From positions 372,001 through 436,000 of the forward strand of contig OZ251568.1 of assembly GCA_965243525.1 (NCBI GenBank): a stretch of DNA of 64,000 nucleotides, read 5' to 3'. This document shows, piece by piece, positions 23,035 to 31,707 of the stretch; within the stretch, counting starts at the first letter, position 1; each line of letters begins with the position of its first letter. Below the pieces are notes generated by a model. The model had not been told where the DNA came from. It saw nothing but the letters and a program-made list of their open reading frames with translations, and searched no databases. A program made the translations under genes and the position numbers. Origin of the DNA: WTKD01 sp965243525 (GTDB lineage Bacteria > Spirochaetota > Spirochaetia > WTKD01).

Positions 23035-24701
23035 CAGCGTAGTCTAGCCCACCTGTCCTTGAGATAGTCAATAAGAGCAGTGAATATCGTCATCTGTCTG
23101 GTGTCCCGAAGCTGTCCATCGCGCCAATCAACGCTGAGCAGGTTTCCCGCCCCGTCGTATGTCTTCGTATAAAGAATTCTGCTCCCATCGATATAGGCAG
23201 TCTCATCGGTGAAGCCGTTCTGCGCATATTGCTGCACCACATCAACATAGCTGTCACCATCACCATCGCGTATTCCCTGTTGCACCAGGTGCTGGTCAAA
23301 CAACAAGAGTTCCGTGATTTGATCGGTTTGTTCATCGTATCGTGCGGAAAACACCTTCTCGCCATGCATATACCCATCCAGGGCCATCCCCTCTTGGACA
23401 TAGCGAATGCTGCTGTGCATGATGATATCTTGAAGACTAGGCAGGGCAAGTGGTTCCAATAATTGAATATCTGAAAAAATAGAGAGGCTATGATCGAAGG
23501 AATCGGAAAGCCCTCCCCCTGTGTGCAATCGATGATAGGGCAGATAATCAAGAACCGGTAATACATAGGCATCTGGGCGCAGACCATAAATCGCCATTCC
23601 GCCAGCATGCATGCGCTGTATCGACTGCACAACCGGATACTGCCGATAGTTGACAACCCCCTGCTGCGCATCGTCTGCATAGAAAAATCGAGATGGCAGG
23701 CCTGCAGAAAATTCAACGACGTATTCAGAACGTCCATCTTGGTTTTTATCGATGATCCACGTATCAATCTTTGTCCTATCGAGGATGAATTCCTGCTCGA
23801 AAAATCCATCCTTGTCGACATCCGAAAGAATCCTCGCATAGTTGCTGAGCATCTGCACCATGTTTCCATAGGCTATGGGATGGTCTTGGTGATAGCTCTG
23901 CAAGAGGGCGATATCTTCATAGCGGAGGGTATGTGCCGCAAGGGTCGCTAGCAGAAGTTTGCTATCCGATGGTTCACCGCGCAACAAGAGCGCAAGGTCA
24001 TCTCCACCTGCGGTTCTGTATTTTGGATAGAGCAGCACAAACAGTTCTTCACGCTCCACGTTTTGCAAAAAATGCTCAAGCAGACGAAGATCATCTGCTG
24101 ATTCTATCTGCCTCGTCTGCCAATAGGCGGTTTGATGCACATCATCGGCTGCTGTCTGCTCGGTGTGGAGCATCTGCAAGGTTGGCATATGAGAAAAAAA
24201 TCCCAGGCCTCGAGTGAGTGCTGCATCGGCTGCATCGGGGTTGCCGATTCGATACTGCGACCGCACATAGAGTTCAAACAATCGATCACTGGCATAATAG
24301 CCTTCACGATGCAAGGGAACAGTATGTTCAACCGCCTCTATCGCCTTTTGGTATGAGCGCGTGCGAAAATAGACCTCGGCAAGCAATACATAGGCATCGT
24401 GCGCCGAAAAAACAGCCCAGTTGTCCGCATCCACCGCTGTTTCAAGTCGACGGAGCGTTTCTTTGGTTTCTGCTTGGTTCTGATAGGTCAGGGACGCAGA
24501 TGCATACAGTGCATCGGATTGTGCAGGGTCATAGGACAGGATTTCGTCGCTGAGTGTTTGGAGTAAAACAGTGTTCTCTGCAAGCGCTGCTTCGTACAAA
24601 TCAGGCAAGAGTTCGCGCACAATGGCCGCATCCAGCCCCTCCGCCTGCGCAAGGGTGCCACACAGCACAAGAAGCATACATATACCAAATCTGCTTCGCA
24701 T
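23034..24701 (-). CDS. periplasmic TPR-like protein with EF-hand-like calcium motifs, 555 aa
   Basis: I start at the ATG at 24701 (MRSRFGICMLL), preceded by GAGAGGA. It begins with a Sec signal peptide ending A-Q-A/EG. Residues 30-230 are TPR-like helix pairs ('DNWAVFSAHDAYVLLAEVYFRTRSY' region). In the second half are D-x-D-x-D-G loops: 'DVDKDGFFEQEF' and 'DKNQDGRSEYVV' (about 298-333 of the longer frame) and 'DGDGDSYVDVV' near 470-480. These resemble calcium-binding EF-hand/dockerin or FG-GAP loops with a Tyr/Phe after the acidic residues. The C-terminus reads like beta-propeller or YD-type repeats. Likely works with the coupled HtrA-like protease in the envelope. Function unknown. Confidence 0.6.
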   Translation of the reverse strand: MRSRFGICMLLVLCGTLAQAEGLDAAIVRELLPDLYEAALAENTVLLQTLSDEILSYDPAQSDALYASASLTYQNQAETKETLRRLETAVDADNWAVFSAHDAYVLLAEVYFRTRSYQKAIEAVEHTVPLHREGYYASDRLFELYVRSQYRIGNPDAADAALTRGLGFFSHMPTLQMLHTEQTAADDVHQTAYWQTRQIESADDLRLLEHFLQNVEREELFVLLYPKYRTAGGDDLALLLRGEPSDSKLLLATLAAHTLRYEDIALLQSYHQDHPIAYGNMVQMLSNYARILSDVDKDGFFEQEFILDRTKIDTWIIDKNQDGRSEYVVEFSAGLPSRFFYADDAQQGVVNYRQYPVVQSIQRMHAGGMAIYGLRPDAYVLPVLDYLPYHRLHTGGGLSDSFDHSLSIFSDIQLLEPLALPSLQDIIMHSSIRYVQEGMALDGYMHGEKVFSARYDEQTDQITELLLFDQHLVQQGIRDGDGDSYVDVVQQYAQNGFTDETAYIDGSRILYTKTYDGAGNLLSVDWRDGQLRDTRQMTIFTALIDYLKDRWARLR

Positions 24702-24718
24702 CTGTCCTCTCATACGTA

Positions 24719-26578
24719 TTATGTATCGGATAATCGCAGCGGTACTATTCCTAATTCTTCTTGAATTTCCTTATCGGTCAGGGTTTCCTTCTGCAGCAAT
24801 AGATCAACGAGTTGATCGAGAACCGCCTTCTTTTCTGAAAGCACCCGGGTCACTTCCTTCAGACATCGCTGGAGGATGCCGCGGATTTCATGATCAATCT
24901 CACGAGCGGTCTCTTCTGAATAGTCCTTATGGGTTGCAATTTCTTTTCCAAGAAAGATTGGCTCATCCTCTTGGGCAAAGGCCACCGGTCCAAGCTCACT
25001 CATTCCCCATTCAATCACCATTTTTCGCGCAATTTCAGTTGCTTGTTTCAGATCTGCTTTCACTCCGGTGCTGGTCGTCTCATAATACAGCTTTTCAGCG
25101 ACATAGCCGCCGTAACAGATTTTTATCCGATCCAAAAGATAGGATTCCGCATGTGAATACTGATCCCGTTCAGGCAAGGAAAACGCCGCTCCCAGAGCCT
25201 GCCCACGAGGAATGATGGTCACCTTGTGCAAGGGATCTGCATGCTCAAGGTAATAGTGCAAGAGGGTATGTCCCGCTTCGTGGCGTGCAGTTTTCAGCTT
25301 CTCATCTCGATTCATAAGGCGCGAAGAACGCATCATCCCCATAAGCAGCTTGTCGCGTGCCTCTTCAAAATCCTTGTGTTCAACCGTTGTCGATTTTCGT
25401 CGAGTTGCGAAAAGAGCAGCTTCATTGGCGAGGTTTGCAAGATCAGCTCCCGTAGCTCCCGGCATTGCCCGCGCAAGTCTTTCAATTTCGACATCATCAG
25501 AAATAGGAATCTTGCTGACATGGAGTTTCAAAATCGCCTCGCGTTCTTTCATATCAGGAAGATCAACCTGCACATGGCGGTCAAACCGGCCAGGTCGCAA
25601 CAAGGCAGGATCAAGCACATCGGGACGGTTGGTCGCCGCAAGGATTATGATCCCCTCTTTTGGTTCAAATCCATCCATTTCAACAAGCATCTGATTGAGC
25701 GTCTGTTCACGTTCGTCGTGACCGCCGCCATATCCCGCTCCTCGGGTGCGACCAACAGCATCAAGCTCATCGATGAAGATAACACAGGGGGAAGAACGCC
25801 GTGCCGTCGAAAACAAATCGCGCACTCGGCTCGCACCAACCCCGACAAACATCTCGACAAAATCAGAACCAGAAATGTGAAAATAGGCCACACCGGCCTC
25901 ACCGGCGGTTGCTCGTGCAAGAAGGGTTTTTCCCGTTCCCGGCATCCCAACCAGCAAAATCCCCTTCGGAACGCGCGCACCAAGTTTTACAAAGGACTCC
26001 GGTTCTTTGAGAAAAGAAACGATATCCTCAAGCTCTTTTTTCTCCTCGACACTACCGGCCACATCGTTAAAAGTGATCTTCTTTTCGTTATCAGTATATT
26101 TTTTAGCGCTTGATTTTCCAAACGTAAACGCACGACTGCCGCTGTTTTGGATCTGTCGAAACATGAACCACGAAAACAGCAAGATGAAAATCCAAGGCAG
26201 AAAATTCATCAAAATTTGAAAAAACGACAGGGGCTTTACCGCACCGGTAAAACTCACCCCTTTTTCTTCAAGCCGAGCAATAAGCGCACTATCAAGATAG
26301 GGAATAATGGTCGTAAAACGCCCCTGCGTCCCCTTCAAAGTGCCCACAATCTCGCGCTGATCGGTAATCTGCACCGAAGCAATCTGCCCATCCTCAAGAT
26401 AGGCCAGAAACTGCGAATAAGCCACCGTTTGTCCGGAATTCGTAGAATTATTCAGCGTAACAAAAAGCAACATCCCAACCAAAATTACAACAAATAAAAT
26501 TGCAAATCGGTTCTTCCCAAAATCAAATCTTGGCTTTTCATTTTTTTCGTTTTTTTGATCATTACCTGTAGTACTCAA
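24719..26578 (-). CDS. ftsH: FtsH ATP-dependent membrane metalloprotease, 619 aa
   Basis: Two N-terminal membrane spans (about 24-44 and 125-142) surround a periplasmic domain. The AAA+ domain has Walker A 'GMPGTGKT' (211-218), Walker B 'CVIFIDELDAVG' and the arginine finger region 'RPGRFDR'. The M41 zinc protease domain has 'ARHEAGHTLL' (HExGH). Length is normal. FtsH degrades misfolded membrane proteins and short-lived regulators. It lies directly after tilS (1-base gap), an arrangement shared by many bacteria. Confidence 0.98.
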   Translation of the reverse strand: MSTTGNDQKNEKNEKPRFDFGKNRFAILFVVILVGMLLFVTLNNSTNSGQTVAYSQFLAYLEDGQIASVQITDQREIVGTLKGTQGRFTTIIPYLDSALIARLEEKGVSFTGAVKPLSFFQILMNFLPWIFILLFSWFMFRQIQNSGSRAFTFGKSSAKKYTDNEKKITFNDVAGSVEEKKELEDIVSFLKEPESFVKLGARVPKGILLVGMPGTGKTLLARATAGEAGVAYFHISGSDFVEMFVGVGASRVRDLFSTARRSSPCVIFIDELDAVGRTRGAGYGGGHDEREQTLNQMLVEMDGFEPKEGIIILAATNRPDVLDPALLRPGRFDRHVQVDLPDMKEREAILKLHVSKIPISDDVEIERLARAMPGATGADLANLANEAALFATRRKSTTVEHKDFEEARDKLLMGMMRSSRLMNRDEKLKTARHEAGHTLLHYYLEHADPLHKVTIIPRGQALGAAFSLPERDQYSHAESYLLDRIKICYGGYVAEKLYYETTSTGVKADLKQATEIARKMVIEWGMSELGPVAFAQEDEPIFLGKEIATHKDYSEETAREIDHEIRGILQRCLKEVTRVLSEKKAVLDQLVDLLLQKETLTDKEIQEELGIVPLRLSDT

Positions 26579-26579
26579 T

Positions 26580-28286
26580 TTAATACCTCAACCGCACCCT
26601 ATAGAGCAATATTTTATTATCCTTATTGTATGTTGTATACGTATAGATTGGAAGAGCACCTTTAAAAAACAGAGCCTTGTTCCCCGCCTGATCTTCAACG
26701 CAATATCCCGATAAACACTGAGCAGCAGCATCAATCTGCTTGCGATGCGCACCTTTTTTGGGGATGTCCGCCCTGCGTATCCGCCGTATACAGAGAATCG
26801 GGCTTGCAACATCAAACAAAAGCTCCTTTTCAGCCGGCGTATACCCTGCATCCCATTGGCGAATCATCTGTGCCAGATCGAATACGCTTTCTCCACTTAT
26901 ATCTATGTAGAGAAACAAAGAATCATGCGCTTTGTTACAGCTCATCCAGAGTCGCCCTGCATCAACCCAAAGCATGCGCTGGTGTGAAAGCTGAAAGGAT
27001 GCCCGAACAGGATTCTTGGTCTGCGATCGCCCATCTTTCATCTCTTCTTCGTTTTTCTTCCACTGACCTAGATAGGCAAAAAAATCATTGAACTGTGCAT
27101 TACCAACCCGCTCTGGCAGTATCTCAGTCACTTTTCGTTCTTCGTTATCTCCACGCTGAACCAGCAATCGTATGCCAGCCTGCAATAGATCTAATTGAGC
27201 TATCCGTGGCAGAACGGCAAAATCCTTCCATGGATAACAAACCGCTCCGTCAGCATACTGCCATTGGGGCGCAGCCTCGATGAGATAGGAACGAAGCTCT
27301 TGCATATCCTGTGCAATCTGAAACAATGCTGGAACAGCCTGCGAAAAGCGTTCACAGAGCTGTGGAAGGACCCGGTGTCGGAGATAATTCCGCGGGATAC
27401 GTTCATCAGCATTTGTCGCATCTTCAAAATAATCAATCCCCTCGGCCTCGGCATAGGCAAAAACCGCTGCCTTTCTGCACTCCAGCAACGGCCTCCGACA
27501 GATAATCGCTCGATCTGGGTGTTGTTTCTCTGCGTCGTGACCAGTGCCATGTTCAGTGCCATTATTGCGGTTAGTGGTGTCGCTTTCTGCGTCGTGACCA
27601 CCTGCCGCGCTGTCACCGATATTACTGCGAACATTGGCGTTATTTTTGCTGTCACCGTCATCGTTTCGATTACCAGAATCACTGCGAGCATCACCGACAT
27701 TCATATAATGTATCGTATCCACTGGGGAGTCATACCCTTGCACATAGCTGAGCACCCGGGTTGGGCGGATTCCTGTTATACCAAAGGCATTCCCCTGCAA
27801 CATCTGCATCATCAGTGATTCCAGGTTGTCCTCGGCATGATGACCCAAAACTATCGAGTCGGCCCCAACCTGCACCGCAACAGCGTGCAAAAGCTCATAG
27901 CGACAAAACCGATAGGCAGCTTCCTCGCCACGTTTCCGCGCAATTGACGCACAAAAAACAGGATCAATCGCCGCCCTCACCAAGGGAACCGCAAGCCCCT
28001 CACAAAAAGATGCAAGCAGCGCTCGGCGTTTTCGCGTATGTATATCTTGATTTTGTGAGCTAGCACCCTCCCCCCCTGTCTGCACCTCTTTTTGCCCACC
28101 CCTCATCGATGGGTGGTCGACGTAACAGGCATAGACCTGCACATGATGGTCGCGCGCACCGGCCACCATCGCATGCAGCAAGACAGCACTATCAACCCCT
28201 CCCGAATAAGCGACCAGAACGCAATTATCCTGCCTGGTGCTCAAATAAGAATCGATTGCCTGGGTGATGTCCACAGGATGGTTCAT
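26580..28286 (-). CDS. tilS: TilS tRNA(Ile)-lysidine synthase with low-complexity insert, 568 aa
   Basis: Modifies C34 of tRNA-Ile(CAU) to lysidine so that AUA is read as isoleucine. The ATP-pyrophosphatase loop 'YSGGVDSAVLL' (Ser28-Ser33) is intact, and 'LGHHAEDNLESLMMQMLQG' is the HHxxDN/Q motif. An Asn/Asp/Gly/Ser/His-rich insert of about 60 residues (about 200-260) interrupts the catalytic domain and makes it longer than usual (430-480 aa). The Asp/Asn repeats at DNA level hint at slippage growth. The C-terminal substrate domains follow. It is one base upstream of ftsH. Confidence 0.9.
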   Translation of the reverse strand: MNHPVDITQAIDSYLSTRQDNCVLVAYSGGVDSAVLLHAMVAGARDHHVQVYACYVDHPSMRGGQKEVQTGGEGASSQNQDIHTRKRRALLASFCEGLAVPLVRAAIDPVFCASIARKRGEEAAYRFCRYELLHAVAVQVGADSIVLGHHAEDNLESLMMQMLQGNAFGITGIRPTRVLSYVQGYDSPVDTIHYMNVGDARSDSGNRNDDGDSKNNANVRSNIGDSAAGGHDAESDTTNRNNGTEHGTGHDAEKQHPDRAIICRRPLLECRKAAVFAYAEAEGIDYFEDATNADERIPRNYLRHRVLPQLCERFSQAVPALFQIAQDMQELRSYLIEAAPQWQYADGAVCYPWKDFAVLPRIAQLDLLQAGIRLLVQRGDNEERKVTEILPERVGNAQFNDFFAYLGQWKKNEEEMKDGRSQTKNPVRASFQLSHQRMLWVDAGRLWMSCNKAHDSLFLYIDISGESVFDLAQMIRQWDAGYTPAEKELLFDVASPILCIRRIRRADIPKKGAHRKQIDAAAQCLSGYCVEDQAGNKALFFKGALPIYTYTTYNKDNKILLYRVRLRY

Positions 28287-28310
28287 AAAGATCGAGTGAA
28301 GTCGTGGCAG

Positions 28311-28874
28311 CTAGTTATAGGTGTTTTGCACATGCTCAATCGGGTATTGGGTGAGATCAGCGATGGCATCTGCAGCATGGGCAAAAGCATGCGTATAGGT
28401 CTCGTTCTCCTCTGGTGGCCAGCGCCCCAGAACATAGCTGCTCAACGTAAACGGCGGGTGTCCGATGCCGATGTATAAGCGCATAAAATCACTTCCGCCA
28501 ATCGCCATGGCAATCGAATGCAATCCATTGTGTGATGGATGGTTGTGGCTGCCGTTCACCTTCAATCGGAGTTTGCCCTCCGGAAAGTTTGCATTATCCA
28601 AGATAACAATGAGGTTGTTTTTCTTCGTGCGAGAAAGTGAAAATGCCTCCGGAAACACCCGCCCACTGTTATTCATATAGGTGCTTGGCTTGCACAAGAA
28701 GACTTCCTTGTCGCCAATACTCGCCCAAGCATAGCTGAAATTTCGTCGTTCGCGAAACACCGCATCGTATCGAGCTGCAAGCACGTCTATAACGTTGAAC
28801 CCCATATTGTGACGAGTTCGTGCGTATTGTTTGCCAGGATTACCGAGACCAAGAACTAATAAGGACGTATCCAC
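28311..28874 (-). CDS. pth: peptidyl-tRNA hydrolase, 187 aa
   Basis: Recycles stalled peptidyl-tRNA by cutting the ester bond. The N-terminal 'LVLGLGNPGKQYARTRHNMGF' includes Asn11 and His21-type catalytic positions. 'KPSTYMNNSGR' and 'GSHNHPSHNGLHSI' (variant of 'G-x-AGHNGLKS') are the other signature blocks. The third block reads GSHNHPSHNGLHS, slightly diverged but with the HNGL core. The gene starts one base after the rplY stop. Confidence 0.95.
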   Translation of the reverse strand: MDTSLLVLGLGNPGKQYARTRHNMGFNVIDVLAARYDAVFRERRNFSYAWASIGDKEVFLCKPSTYMNNSGRVFPEAFSLSRTKKNNLIVILDNANFPEGKLRLKVNGSHNHPSHNGLHSIAMAIGGSDFMRLYIGIGHPPFTLSSYVLGRWPPEENETYTHAFAHAADAIADLTQYPIEHVQNTYN

Positions 28875-29483
28875 CTAGTCTTCTTCTGATTCTTCCTCAA
28901 GAATTTCTTCTTCTTCTTCTTCCAGTGTTGTTTCTTGTTCTGCCTTCGGTGTTGTGATAACCACCAAAACCTGATCGCCATCGGTGAGAATTTTCACCTT
29001 TTCAGAAATCTGAACATCAGAAACGTGGAGCGAACTCCCCACCTCAAGATCCGTCACATCAACCGCTATGTATTCAGGCAGGTCAACGGGCAAACAAGAC
29101 ACCTCCAGCTCGTGCAAGTGACGTTCAAGAATACCACCTTCACGCACGCCAACGGCACTTCCTTCAAAGTGCAACGGAACACTCGCATGGAGCTCTTCAC
29201 CCTTGTGTACTTCCAAAAAATCAATGTGCAAAATCACATCGGTGACCGCATGTGGCTGCACTTCCTTGATCAGCGCCTGTCGTTTTTTCTTGCCGATGTT
29301 CAACGTCAGCATGGTTGTCTCTGGGTTATTGCGACGAAAGATTGTGTACTCATGGAGATCAATCGCCAAAGATTCTGCCTTCCCATGAGAATAGATCGTC
29401 GCAGGAATTTTTCCATTCCTTCTCAATTCGTTTCTCGCCCGTTTATTAGCTACTCTTTTTTCTGCCAGTAATTCAATCGACAT
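28875..29483 (-). CDS. rplY: 50S ribosomal protein L25/CTC, 202 aa
   Basis: Long-form L25 (TL5/CTC type) that binds 5S rRNA. I chose the ATG at 29483 (MSIELLAEKR), since GGAGG lies 4 bases before it and a longer frame would start inside tRNA-Gln. Residues 1-95 form the L25 domain ('RVANKRARNELRRNGKIPATIY'), 95-185 the C-terminal beta domain, and the last 17 residues are almost all Glu/Asp, a common feature of CTC proteins. It sits between tRNA-Gln and pth, a conserved neighbour. Confidence 0.95.
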   Translation of the reverse strand: MSIELLAEKRVANKRARNELRRNGKIPATIYSHGKAESLAIDLHEYTIFRRNNPETTMLTLNIGKKKRQALIKEVQPHAVTDVILHIDFLEVHKGEELHASVPLHFEGSAVGVREGGILERHLHELEVSCLPVDLPEYIAVDVTDLEVGSSLHVSDVQISEKVKILTDGDQVLVVITTPKAEQETTLEEEEEEILEEESEED

Positions 29484-29497
29484 CATTCCTCCAAAAT

Positions 29498-29571
29498 CTG
29501 GGGCGGCAGGATTCGAACCTACGAATACCGGATTCAAAGTCCGGCGACTTAAGCCACTTGTCTACGCCCCA
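29498..29571 (-). tRNA. tRNA-Gln (anticodon TTG)
   Basis: A 74-base cloverleaf starting TGGGGCG and ending CGCCCCA with discriminator G. D-arm AGACAAGTGGCTTAAGTC, anticodon stem CCGGA/TCCGG with loop CTTTGAA (anticodon TTG), T-arm AGGTTCGAATCCT. The U1-A72 end pair is a glutamine-tRNA identity feature. CCA is not encoded. The gene is in the same direction as rsfS upstream and rplY 15 bases downstream, so it is probably processed from that transcript. Confidence 0.95.
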
Positions 29572-29631
29572 TACAGTATATTATTTAAGGCTATTTCAAT
29601 GAGGTCGCTTTGTCAATAAAGTTGCTGGAGT

Positions 29632-30030
29632 CTAGGCCGAGGAAATCGGTTCTTGCAGAGCGATGCGTGGCGCATCAAACCAGAGTCGTTCAAGCTCATA
29701 AAACCCGCGCGCCTGTTCAGACATGATGTGCACAACAAAGGTAGCATAATCGAGAACAAGCCAAGCATCGGCATTCTTCATCCGCTTTTTTGGCTCCCCC
29801 ACATGGACCACATCCTGATCAAGCAGAAACTTGTTGATCGCATCACTCAAACCAAGCTGATGGAGCTTGCTTCGCGCCGTACAAATGATAAAAAAATCAC
29901 AGATATGATCATAGCTGCGCAGATCGATAATAACCGGATCAGCAGCACGCAATTCTTGCACGAGTTGCGCAATATTTATCGTGAGTTGTTGTATTTGGTG
30001 TGTGTCTTTATTGTATCGTTGATTCATCAA
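29632..30030 (-). CDS. rsfS: ribosomal silencing factor RsfS (YbeB/Iojap), 132 aa
   Basis: Binds ribosomal protein L14 and blocks subunit joining in starvation. Motifs: 'DPVIIDLRSYDHICDFFIICTARS' and 'NADAWLVLDYATFVVHIMSEQARGFYELERLW', both family hallmarks, with normal length. It overlaps the LCP gene by 23 bases. Start at 30030 or the next ATG at 30027 cannot be decided. Confidence 0.95.
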   Translation of the reverse strand: MMNQRYNKDTHQIQQLTINIAQLVQELRAADPVIIDLRSYDHICDFFIICTARSKLHQLGLSDAINKFLLDQDVVHVGEPKKRMKNADAWLVLDYATFVVHIMSEQARGFYELERLWFDAPRIALQEPISSA

Positions 30031-31108
30031 AATCTTGACCTAGCACGATTGTAACATCGGAAGCCTCCACAAGGGAAGTAATATATTCATTTTTTTTAAT
30101 ATTTAAAATAAATTGAATGTATTCTATTTTTGGTGCGTTCATAGCGCTACCTATCACATAACTCGTATCAACATCGTTGCGTTCGGCATTTGAAAAGACC
30201 GCATTTTGAAATCCCAAGGAACGCAGATAGCGTGCAGTACGTTCTGCAAGTCCCTCGCGCGTTGTGCCGTTGAGGATCTCCACCGAAATAACAAAGGGAT
30301 GCACTGGTGGTGATTCGGCTAGCACCTCGTCAAGAGAATCAATCATATTGCGTATCCACCGGCCATCTTCATACGGGAACAAGAGCAATTCATCGATGCC
30401 GTTAACGGCCCGAAGATTCCCCTCAAGCACAAAATGCATATTCGTATCGGTCTGATTCCGTTGAATAAACCGCAAAAAACTCCGAACAGAATCCTTCGAC
30501 ATATCGATGGTCATCAATGACCGCAACAGCGACAAGCCCGGACCCTGGGTGTATTCATCGCGATCCGCACCAAGTTTGAGGAGTATCGCGGTGAGTATCG
30601 CCTGATAATCAACCACACCGGCCTCTTTCAAGCGAGTATAGAGGCTGCCATCGATACGTTGCAGCTGCCCTTCAGAAGGTTCAAGAGTGATTGTCTTCAC
30701 CAGGTCGATGAGCTGGGGCAATTGCGTATCAACATCGATAACCGCCGAATAATGAATCGGCGTCTGCAACCATTCAGCGGTCCTTTTCACAAGCGCATTG
30801 GCCGATTGCGAAGAATAATCACTATCGAGTGCCACCATCCGCGCTGGATTTTGCCGAAGAATTGCTGTATGTCGAGGAATGCGAAGGCTCCCCATCACAA
30901 GTGGCTCTGCTCCGAAAAATCCCAAAACCATATCCTTCAACTGTCGCTCTGATTCAAACAAAAACAGCACATGGATGACCCCCTCGTCGCGCGCAATCTT
31001 CTCAACACGGTTGCTCTTTAATTCAACATACAGATAGATCCCCGTTGAAATGACAACAAGGGCAATCACCACGCCTATGAATGCAGCTGAAATTCGGTCA
31101 ATACTCAT
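30008..31108 (-). CDS. LytR-CpsA-Psr (LCP) family envelope protein, 366 aa
   Basis: An N-terminal membrane helix ('ISAAFIGVVIALVVISTGIYL', about 6-27) anchors an LCP domain (40-260). The C-terminal about 90 residues ('FVISVEILNGTTREGLAERTARYLRSLGF') match the LytR_C domain with the 'VLNGT' core. In monoderms LCP enzymes transfer glycopolymers to peptidoglycan; in a diderm spirochaete the substrate is not known. Conserved LCP arginines are hard to locate, so activity is uncertain. The gene lies between nadD (ATGA overlap) and rsfS, a known spirochaete order. Confidence 0.75.
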   Translation of the reverse strand: MSIDRISAAFIGVVIALVVISTGIYLYVELKSNRVEKIARDEGVIHVLFLFESERQLKDMVLGFFGAEPLVMGSLRIPRHTAILRQNPARMVALDSDYSSQSANALVKRTAEWLQTPIHYSAVIDVDTQLPQLIDLVKTITLEPSEGQLQRIDGSLYTRLKEAGVVDYQAILTAILLKLGADRDEYTQGPGLSLLRSLMTIDMSKDSVRSFLRFIQRNQTDTNMHFVLEGNLRAVNGIDELLLFPYEDGRWIRNMIDSLDEVLAESPPVHPFVISVEILNGTTREGLAERTARYLRSLGFQNAVFSNAERNDVDTSYVIGSAMNAPKIEYIQFILNIKKNEYITSLVEASDVTIVLGQDFDESTIQ

Positions 31109-31707
31109 GTTCTATATAGATTATTGTATATGATGTACTTGTGTACAGCAGGAACAAGCAAATGGCCAACGTTCTCATGCTGCGCTATACATCGACGTAC
31201 GATGCTTGAAGAAATCGGCAATGCATCAATTTCAATGCCTTCATATGCAAAAGGCAGTGGAGGCAGGGTTTGCAAATCACGACAGACCGCTACGATGCGT
31301 ACCCGATCAAGAATATCCTCATATTCCTCCCAGGTCGTGAATCCCACAGCAACATCATCCCCGATGAAATAATATGGTTTTTGACCTCCTTGTCCCAAAC
31401 CATACCATTCATAGAGCAATTGCAAGCTGCGATAGGTATAGGAAGGGCCATCACATAAAAGATCGACCAATGATACAAAAAAAGATGCCTCATCACGTAA
31501 CATAAGTGCAAGCATGGACAATCGATGCTGCCACGAGGCATGGTGCATGTGCTTGTGTGGATTTGTTTTTGCGCAGATATACAGCATGGTATCAAGACCA
31601 TAGGCATCACGACAGGCCCACCCAAAATGCAAATGTCCAAGATGTGGTGGATCAAAACTCCCTCCGATGATACCAATACGCTTACCAATTAGCATGAGTT
31701 TGGTCAC
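31105..31707 (-). CDS. nadD: nicotinate mononucleotide adenylyltransferase NadD, about 200 aa
   Basis: Makes nicotinate-adenine dinucleotide in NAD synthesis. 'IGIIGGSFDPPHLGHLHF' carries the GxFDPPHxGH nucleotidyltransferase motif, and the late 'IDALPISSSIVRRCI' is the ISST-type motif. The start may be 31707 (MTKLMLIG) or 31695 (MLIGKRIG); both overlap the obg stop. Length is normal. Confidence 0.95.
   Translation of the reverse strand: MTKLMLIGKRIGIIGGSFDPPHLGHLHFGWACRDAYGLDTMLYICAKTNPHKHMHHASWQHRLSMLALMLRDEASFFVSLVDLLCDGPSYTYRSLQLLYEWYGLGQGGQKPYYFIGDDVAVGFTTWEEYEDILDRVRIVAVCRDLQTLPPLPFAYEGIEIDALPISSSIVRRCIAQHENVGHLLVPAVHKYIIYNNLYRT

Noticed and set aside
28875..29537. Longer L25 start at 29537
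   Set aside because: The extra codons lie inside tRNA-Gln, and GGAGG points to the ATG at 29483.
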